A stretch of DNA of 64,000 nt from Flavobacterium zhairuonense. Its GTDB lineage: Bacteria; Bacteroidota; Bacteroidia; Flavobacteriales; Flavobacteriaceae. The notes under the pieces were generated by a model. The model was given only the letters and a program-made list of their open reading frames with translations, made no database searches and had not been told where the DNA came from. Position 1 is the stretch's first letter. Each line of letters begins with the position of its first letter. Shown one piece after another: positions 59,819-64,000 of this stretch. Both the position numbers and the translations under genes were made by a program. Where the stretch lies: assembly GCF_004352915.1 (NCBI RefSeq), contig NZ_SJSY01000076.1, forward strand, positions 620,001 to 684,000, given 5' to 3'.

Positions 59819-60454
59819 TTAAACAAAAAATGCTATTATTTTATTTAAGAATAAAGCTTGTTTAATTTTTTTAAGTCTGCTTAAAACAGCCTCGTTAAAA
59901 GGATGTCTTGGCGGTGTTTTTTGTTTTTCTTTTGGGTCATATAACATTCCTGTACAAAGACACATTTTGTTTTCCTTGCTTTGTAAAATTGGGAAGTTAG
60001 TACAAGTTTTACAACCTGCCCAGAAACTTGGATCGGTTGTTAATTCTGAGAACGGAACTGGTTTATAGCCTAATTCAGAGTTAATTTTCATTACCGCCAA
60101 ACCAGTTGTAATTCCAAATATTTTAGCATCTGGGAATCTTTTCAAAGAATATTCAAAAACTTTTGATTTTATCTTTTTTGCCAATCCTAAACTTCTATAG
60201 TCAGGATGCACAATTAATCCCGAATGCGCCACGAATTTTCCGTGTTGCCAGCTTTCGATATAACAAAAACCTGCAAATTTCCCGTCTGCCAGAGCAATCA
60301 TCGCATCACCATTCGACATTTTTTTCTGAATGTACTCAGGAGTTCTTTTAGCAATCCCCGTACCTCTTAACAAGGCAGATGATTCTATCGTATCGCAAAT
60401 TTCTTGTGCGAATTTGAAGTGTTCTTCCTGGGTAACAACAATAGAGATCTTCAT
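59819..60454 (-). CDS. GNAT acetyltransferase heading the arg operon, candidate N-acylglutamate synthase
   Basis: 211 residues from the ATG at 60454 (MKISIVVTQEEHFKFAQEIC). GNAT core: acetyl-CoA loop LIVHPDYRSLGLAKKIKSKVFEY (about 80-102) and IFGITTGLAVMKINSELGYKPV. After it comes an unusual Cys cluster, C148-x2-C151 and C165-x-C167 (WAGCKTCTNF...KMCLCTG), then a basic tail. It is the first gene of a cluster that has every arginine step except N-acylglutamate formation, and no argJ or argA of known type is present; that it supplies this step is inference from context. An upstream frame ends 2 bp before this start. Confidence 0.75.
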   Translation of the reverse strand: MKISIVVTQEEHFKFAQEICDTIESSALLRGTGIAKRTPEYIQKKMSNGDAMIALADGKFAGFCYIESWQHGKFVAHSGLIVHPDYRSLGLAKKIKSKVFEYSLKRFPDAKIFGITTGLAVMKINSELGYKPVPFSELTTDPSFWAGCKTCTNFPILQSKENKMCLCTGMLYDPKEKQKTPPRHPFNEAVLSRLKKIKQALFLNKIIAFFV

Positions 60455-60816
60455 TTTCAATAATTGAAGTTAGAGTTAAAAATTAAAGCATATTGATTCG
60501 TTTGAAATCCAGAATTGAATCCAATAAAATTAAGCAAAATAGAAGTAACATTCTCAAAATCAAAAACTTGATCAAGAAAATTTACAAAATAATAAATACT
60601 TTTAGGATATGTTTGTCCAATGGACAAATTATGTGATTTCAAAATGAAAAATGGATATGAATAAATATACGGCTATAAAACTCAGTGAACACTATAGAGA
60701 TAGCGTCCGTACTTCGGGAGAAGTAATCGGTGAGTTTGTCCGTGACAAAGAAGTTATATGTAAACTTATTTTATTCATCGGTGCAAAATTACATTATTTT
60801 TTAATTCACAAAACAA
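60455..60816 (-). promoter_or_regulatory. Long leader and promoter of the arg cluster
   Basis: On the - strand a TTG (60811-60809), 17 nt, then TAATTTTG (60791-60784) is a fair promoter, giving a leader of about 320 nt. It contains two palindromes with the same half-site, TTTGTCC-A-ATGGACAAA (60612-60628) and TTTGTC-CGT-GACAAA (60735-60749). Neither looks like an ARG box. A 61-codon frame without any Arg codon (60457-60642, -) ends 2 bp before the GNAT start. Together with the terminator at 60870 this accounts for the 470-bp gap. Confidence 0.5.
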
Positions 60817-60824
60817 AAAATTAA
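60651..60824 (+). CDS. Possible 57-residue protein or fragment
   Basis: ATG at 60651 reads MDMNKYTAIKLSEHYRDSVR, TSGEVIGEFVRDKEVICKLI and ends ...IHKTKN. The first 38 residues have a protein-like charge and helix pattern and a GC content above that of the gap; the end is AT-rich and may be read-through after a truncated gene. It runs opposite to the arg leader. It may be a gene remnant, or the conserved part may belong to the leader RNA. Confidence 0.3.
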   Translation: MDMNKYTAIKLSEHYRDSVRTSGEVIGEFVRDKEVICKLILFIGAKLHYFLIHKTKN

Positions 60825-60869
60825 AATTCTAACATTTTTTTTACGTTTTGTGAATATACAGAAAAACAA

Positions 60870-60899
60870 AACCCGATAATTGCTGACAACTATCGGGTT
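60870..60899 (-). terminator. Terminator after M1 peptidase gene
   Basis: AACCCGATA (60870-60878) pairs perfectly with TATCGGGTT (60891-60899), 12-nt loop, followed on the - strand by a U-rich run; 28 bp after the stop. It separates the peptidase from the arg cluster. Confidence 0.85.
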
Positions 60900-60926
60900 A
60901 TAAATGATTTAAAAATATCTTAAACT

Positions 60927-63194
60927 TTAATTCTTAGTAAATGGAATTGATTTACCATCAGACAAAATCATATCAACAGCAGTTTTAGCTTCGTTGAATT
61001 TGAACTTCACTCCTGCTCTTTTTGATTCAAACGTATCTTTTTCTCCAGGTACTGGTTTTACTGAGAACTTAGGATAATCTGTCAATTCAGCATACAAAGC
61101 ACTGTTTTTCTCTGTGAATTCAATTTTAACAGGCGCTTTAGAAGTTGAATAATTTCCTAAATAACCATCTAAAATCACATCTTGCTCCACTTTGCCTTTT
61201 CCTGCTGTCCAAACGTTATTTGATTCATTGAAATCAGGAAATGCATGATCAGGATCCAAGGTAATGCTTTCTATTTCTTCGGTAGAATTATGCTTGAAAG
61301 ACCAATCATTATTACGTTGCCAAATTTCTACTGGCAAATTAACTCGAGTAACTTTTCCGCTTTTTGTTTTAACATCCAAAACAATCGGCATTGGCATTTT
61401 TTCAAAATTTTCAACTGTAATAATTACACCTTTTGCAGGATCATTTTTCACGTATTTAATTGAATTAACACCTTGGTCAAAACGCCAGTTGTTTACGTAC
61501 CAGCTTCTCCAGAACCAGCTTAAATCTTCTCCAGCAACATTTTCCATCGATCTAAAAAAATCATCTGGTTGTGGATGTTTGTAAGCCCAACGCTGAATAT
61601 AAATTCTAAAAGCGTTATCAAAACGTTCTTTTCCTAAAATTTGCTCTCTCAAAATCACCAACCCAGCGCTTGGCTTAAAATAACAAAGCATACCAATATT
61701 GGCTTCCTTCATATTATCAGGAGAACTCATAATAGTTTCTAAATCAGGTCTAGTAAATGGTTCTGCCTGTTCGTGCAAATCTGTTGGTTTTTCTTTGTAT
61801 TCACCATTATTGAAAGCGGCAGTACTTAATGAATTGATAAAAGTATTGAATCCTTCATCCATCCATGCAAATAATCTTTCATTTGACCCCACAATCATTG
61901 GAAACCAAATATGCCCAAATTCATGGTCTGTAACTCCCCAAAGATCCTCTTTCTGAGACTTCCATCCACAGAAAACAATTCCAGGATATTCCATTCCACC
62001 TTCATTTCCTGCAACATTAGTTGCAACTGGATAAGGATATTCGAACCATTGTTTTGAATAATGCTCGATTGCTCCTTTTACATATTCACTTGAGCGTCCG
62101 TATGCGTCATTTCCATTACTTTCAACTGGATAAGCTGATAATGCCAAAGCTTTTTTACCGCTTGGCAAGTTGATTTTTGCTCCATCTAAAATAAAAGCTG
62201 AAGACGATGCCCAAGAAAAATCACGTGCATTTTTGATTTTATAGTGCCAAGTTTTTTCAGTTCCTACATTTGCGTTTGCTGTAGCGTTAACTTCGTCAGC
62301 GGTACGAATCATAACAGTTTTGTCACTGTTCGAAGCGTCTTTGTATCGTTTTAATTGTTCTGCCGAAAGAACTTCAGCACCATTGATTAATTCTCCAGAA
62401 GCTACAACGTATTGATTTCCTGGAACCGTCAATTTTACGTCAAAATCTCCGTACTCTAAGTAAAACTCAGAAGCTCCTAAATACGGTGCCGTATTCCATC
62501 CTCGCACATCATCATACACACACATACGTGGATACCATTGTGCAATTGTAAAGATTTTTCCATTCTTAGTTTCCAAAACCCCCATTCTGTCAGATCCTTC
62601 AAAAGGAGCAATAAACGAGAATTCGATTTTGATTTTTACAGAAGCTCCTTTTGCTGCTAATTCTTGCGGAAGAAAAATCTGCATTCTAGTATCTGTAATA
62701 ATATATTTCGCTTCAACTTCTGTTTTAGTTTTTCCTCCTGAAATTATTTTTACAGATTTAATCTTGTTTCCTCCATCAAAAACCTGACCTTGAGCCCCGT
62801 TGCGACTTCCTGTCAAAGGCACAACTGCGTTTCCTCTAGAATCATCTTTAAATAAATTTTGATCTAAATTCAGCCAAAGAAAACCTAATTTGTCGGGACT
62901 ATTATTGGTATAAGTTATTTCATCTGTACCTGTAATTTCGTTGGTAAGTGCATTCAATTTTGCCGAAATCTGATAATCGGCTCTATTTTGCCAATATTCC
63001 GGACCAGGTTGACCACTTGCAGTACGTGTCGAAGTTCCGTTTTTAGTATAAAAATGCGGAGCAAAGGCATCATGATAATTGTAATTGTTTGCCGGATTTG
63101 TTGTGGTCGCCTGCGTAGATTGCTGCGCCCATACAGAAGAAATCCCAAAAAATAAAGCCGCGGTTAAAATGGCTTTTGCAGATTGCTTTTTCAT
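60927..63194 (-). CDS. Secreted M1-family metallopeptidase
   Basis: 755 residues from the ATG at 63194 ([23 protein letters not shown], signal peptide). N-terminal beta domain (about 60-280), then the gluzincin catalytic domain: GGMEYPG at 400-406, zinc motif HEFGH at 424-428 and third ligand E447 in WMDEGFN. A C-terminal beta sandwich follows ([19 protein letters not shown]). M1 enzymes are aminopeptidases; this exported form probably degrades peptides in the periplasm or at the surface. It is monocistronic with its own terminator. Confidence 0.93.
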   Translation of the reverse strand: MKKQSAKAILTAALFFGISSVWAQQSTQATTTNPANNYNYHDAFAPHFYTKNGTSTRTASGQPGPEYWQNRADYQISAKLNALTNEITGTDEITYTNNSPDKLGFLWLNLDQNLFKDDSRGNAVVPLTGSRNGAQGQVFDGGNKIKSVKIISGGKTKTEVEAKYIITDTRMQIFLPQELAAKGASVKIKIEFSFIAPFEGSDRMGVLETKNGKIFTIAQWYPRMCVYDDVRGWNTAPYLGASEFYLEYGDFDVKLTVPGNQYVVASGELINGAEVLSAEQLKRYKDASNSDKTVMIRTADEVNATANANVGTEKTWHYKIKNARDFSWASSSAFILDGAKINLPSGKKALALSAYPVESNGNDAYGRSSEYVKGAIEHYSKQWFEYPYPVATNVAGNEGGMEYPGIVFCGWKSQKEDLWGVTDHEFGHIWFPMIVGSNERLFAWMDEGFNTFINSLSTAAFNNGEYKEKPTDLHEQAEPFTRPDLETIMSSPDNMKEANIGMLCYFKPSAGLVILREQILGKERFDNAFRIYIQRWAYKHPQPDDFFRSMENVAGEDLSWFWRSWYVNNWRFDQGVNSIKYVKNDPAKGVIITVENFEKMPMPIVLDVKTKSGKVTRVNLPVEIWQRNNDWSFKHNSTEEIESITLDPDHAFPDFNESNNVWTAGKGKVEQDVILDGYLGNYSTSKAPVKIEFTEKNSALYAELTDYPKFSVKPVPGEKDTFESKRAGVKFKFNEAKTAVDMILSDGKSIPFTKN

Positions 63195-63380
63195 ATTTTT
63201 TAGCTGTTTATGTAGCAAATTAATGAAAAAAAATACTATTTACGGAGAAATACCCAAGGTTAAATTTAATTTTAGCAAAATTTTATTAATTAAATAAATT
63301 AAGCGATTTTCCTAAAAAAATAAAATTTATTCAAATACCTTTACAACTGCAATAAAATTAACAATCACAATTCTATTATT

Positions 63381-64000
63381 TTGAATACAACTATATCAAA
63401 TTCCGTATTAACAGCTTCAATAAAACATGCTGGAGCCGAATTATTTTCATTAAAAGACAATCAAAACAAAGAATATATTTGGGAAGGGAATCCTGATTTC
63501 TGGGGAAAACATTCTCCTGTTCTTTTCCCGATTGTTGGCACGCTAAAAAACAATTCTTATTCTATTAATGGAAAAGAATATCAATTGCTAAGACATGGTT
63601 TTGCAAGAGATATGGAATTTAAGTTAATTGAAAAAACAGGAAACAGCGCGGTTTTTTCTTTAGAATCAAATGAAGAAACTCTAAAAAAATATCCTTTTGA
63701 ATTTGAGTTGCAACTCATTTACACTTTAGAAAATACTTCTTTAAAAATAGAATATATCGTTATTAATAAAGGAGAAACTAAAATGCCTTTTTCTATTGGT
63801 GCACATCCTGCAATAGCACTTCCAGAGAATTTTGAAAATTATGCTTTCAAATTCGAAAAAGAAGAAACTCTGAAATTTAATCTTTTAGAGAATGATTTGA
63901 TTTCTAATAAAACCGAAATTTTAAAAACCACGAACAATCTAGTTCCTTTAAATTATAAACTTTTCGAAAATGACGCTCTTGTTTTTAAAGCATTGGAATC
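63381..64000 (+). CDS. Aldose 1-epimerase family protein (partial)
   Basis: Open from a TTG at 63381 to the window end (206 codons, no stop). It reads NTTISNSVLTASIKHAGAEL, FSLKDNQNKEYIWEGNPDFW and GKHSPVLFPIVGTL, with LLRHGFARD and FSIGAHPAIALP carrying the two His residues of the galactose mutarotase-like fold (RHGFAR and GAHPA). The family interconverts sugar anomers, though this LacX/YeaD-like branch has unknown substrates. No ATG precedes the conserved start in frame, so TTG is the likely initiator. The C-terminus lies outside the window. Confidence 0.85.
   Translation, partial: MNTTISNSVLTASIKHAGAELFSLKDNQNKEYIWEGNPDFWGKHSPVLFPIVGTLKNNSYSINGKEYQLLRHGFARDMEFKLIEKTGNSAVFSLESNEETLKKYPFEFELQLIYTLENTSLKIEYIVINKGETKMPFSIGAHPAIALPENFENYAFKFEKEETLKFNLLENDLISNKTEILKTTNNLVPLNYKLFENDALVFKALE

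Noticed and set aside
60457-60642. 61-codon frame ending 2 bp before the GNAT gene, considered as an arginine attenuator peptide
   Set aside because: It contains no Arg codon at all, so classical ribosome-stalling attenuation by arginine does not fit. Kept only as part of the leader description.

Overview
The window is a stretch of a Flavobacterium-type genome (Bacteroidetes). The grounds are AT-rich DNA, promoters of the Bacteroidetes form TTG-N19-TAnnTTTG, a pectate lyase with a type IX secretion-like sorting domain, many SPII lipoproteins, a bacillithiol-linked YtxJ protein, and an arginine pathway built on N-acylornithine carbamoyltransferase. No rRNA, tRNA, CRISPR array, integrase or transposase was found.

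Layout. 1-6552 (+): the distal end of a phage-tail or tail-like cassette: a tail-fibre C-terminus, a tail-assembly chaperone, two DUF5977 proteins, two paralogues sharing an N-terminal module, and a 742-residue protein made of BspA/DUF285 repeats. 6817-8267 (+): an ArsR-type regulator with a promoter-operator abutting its ATG, then an old-yellow-enzyme reductase. 8470-18203 (mostly -): acyltransferase, DUF1349 protein, GH3 glycosidase, a membrane-anchored DUF6377 regulator, an acyl-CoA dehydrogenase/oxidase and an EamA exporter divergent from a MocR regulator (18390-19811). 20018-27060 (-): bestrophin channel, universal stress protein, two-component system, BamA-like barrel, aspartase. 27220-35298: pentapeptide protein, GNAT, GuaC, MiaE, GlyA, FahA, a lipoprotein, agmatine deiminase. 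35487-40816: a choice-of-anchor lipoprotein, an OmpA protein, N-carbamoylputrescine amidase (second step after agmatine deiminase), a ParE/RelE-ParD-like pair whose toxin is broken, and a small lipoprotein. 41152-49533: DUF808 protein, a 39-residue membrane peptide, ClpB, YtxJ, a DUF2157-type membrane pair, pectate lyase. 49616-60454 (-): one arginine/proline cluster in transcription order GNAT (candidate N-acylglutamate synthase), argG, argC, argD, proA, proB, argF', argB, argE, argH. 60927-63194: M1 peptidase; the window ends inside an aldose-epimerase-like gene.

The least ordinary feature is in the gaps. Many intergenic regions, including nearly every intercistronic gap of the arginine cluster, hold short degenerate words repeated at an exact 7- or 8-nt (sometimes 9-10-nt) period, usually with an inverted copy across a short spacer, so the transcript could fold into a long imperfect hairpin. 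Each gap has its own word, although two words (CTAAGnnn and CAAAGnnn) and one longer arm (GCCACGAATTACAC) recur at several loci. They often touch start or stop codons, and in one case supply the last codons of a gene. Other palindromic elements (19824-19929, 38504-38657, 40993-41068) are different in kind. A 29-bp tandem duplication that frameshifts an otherwise complete toxin gene at 39698-40017 is the clearest recent mutation.
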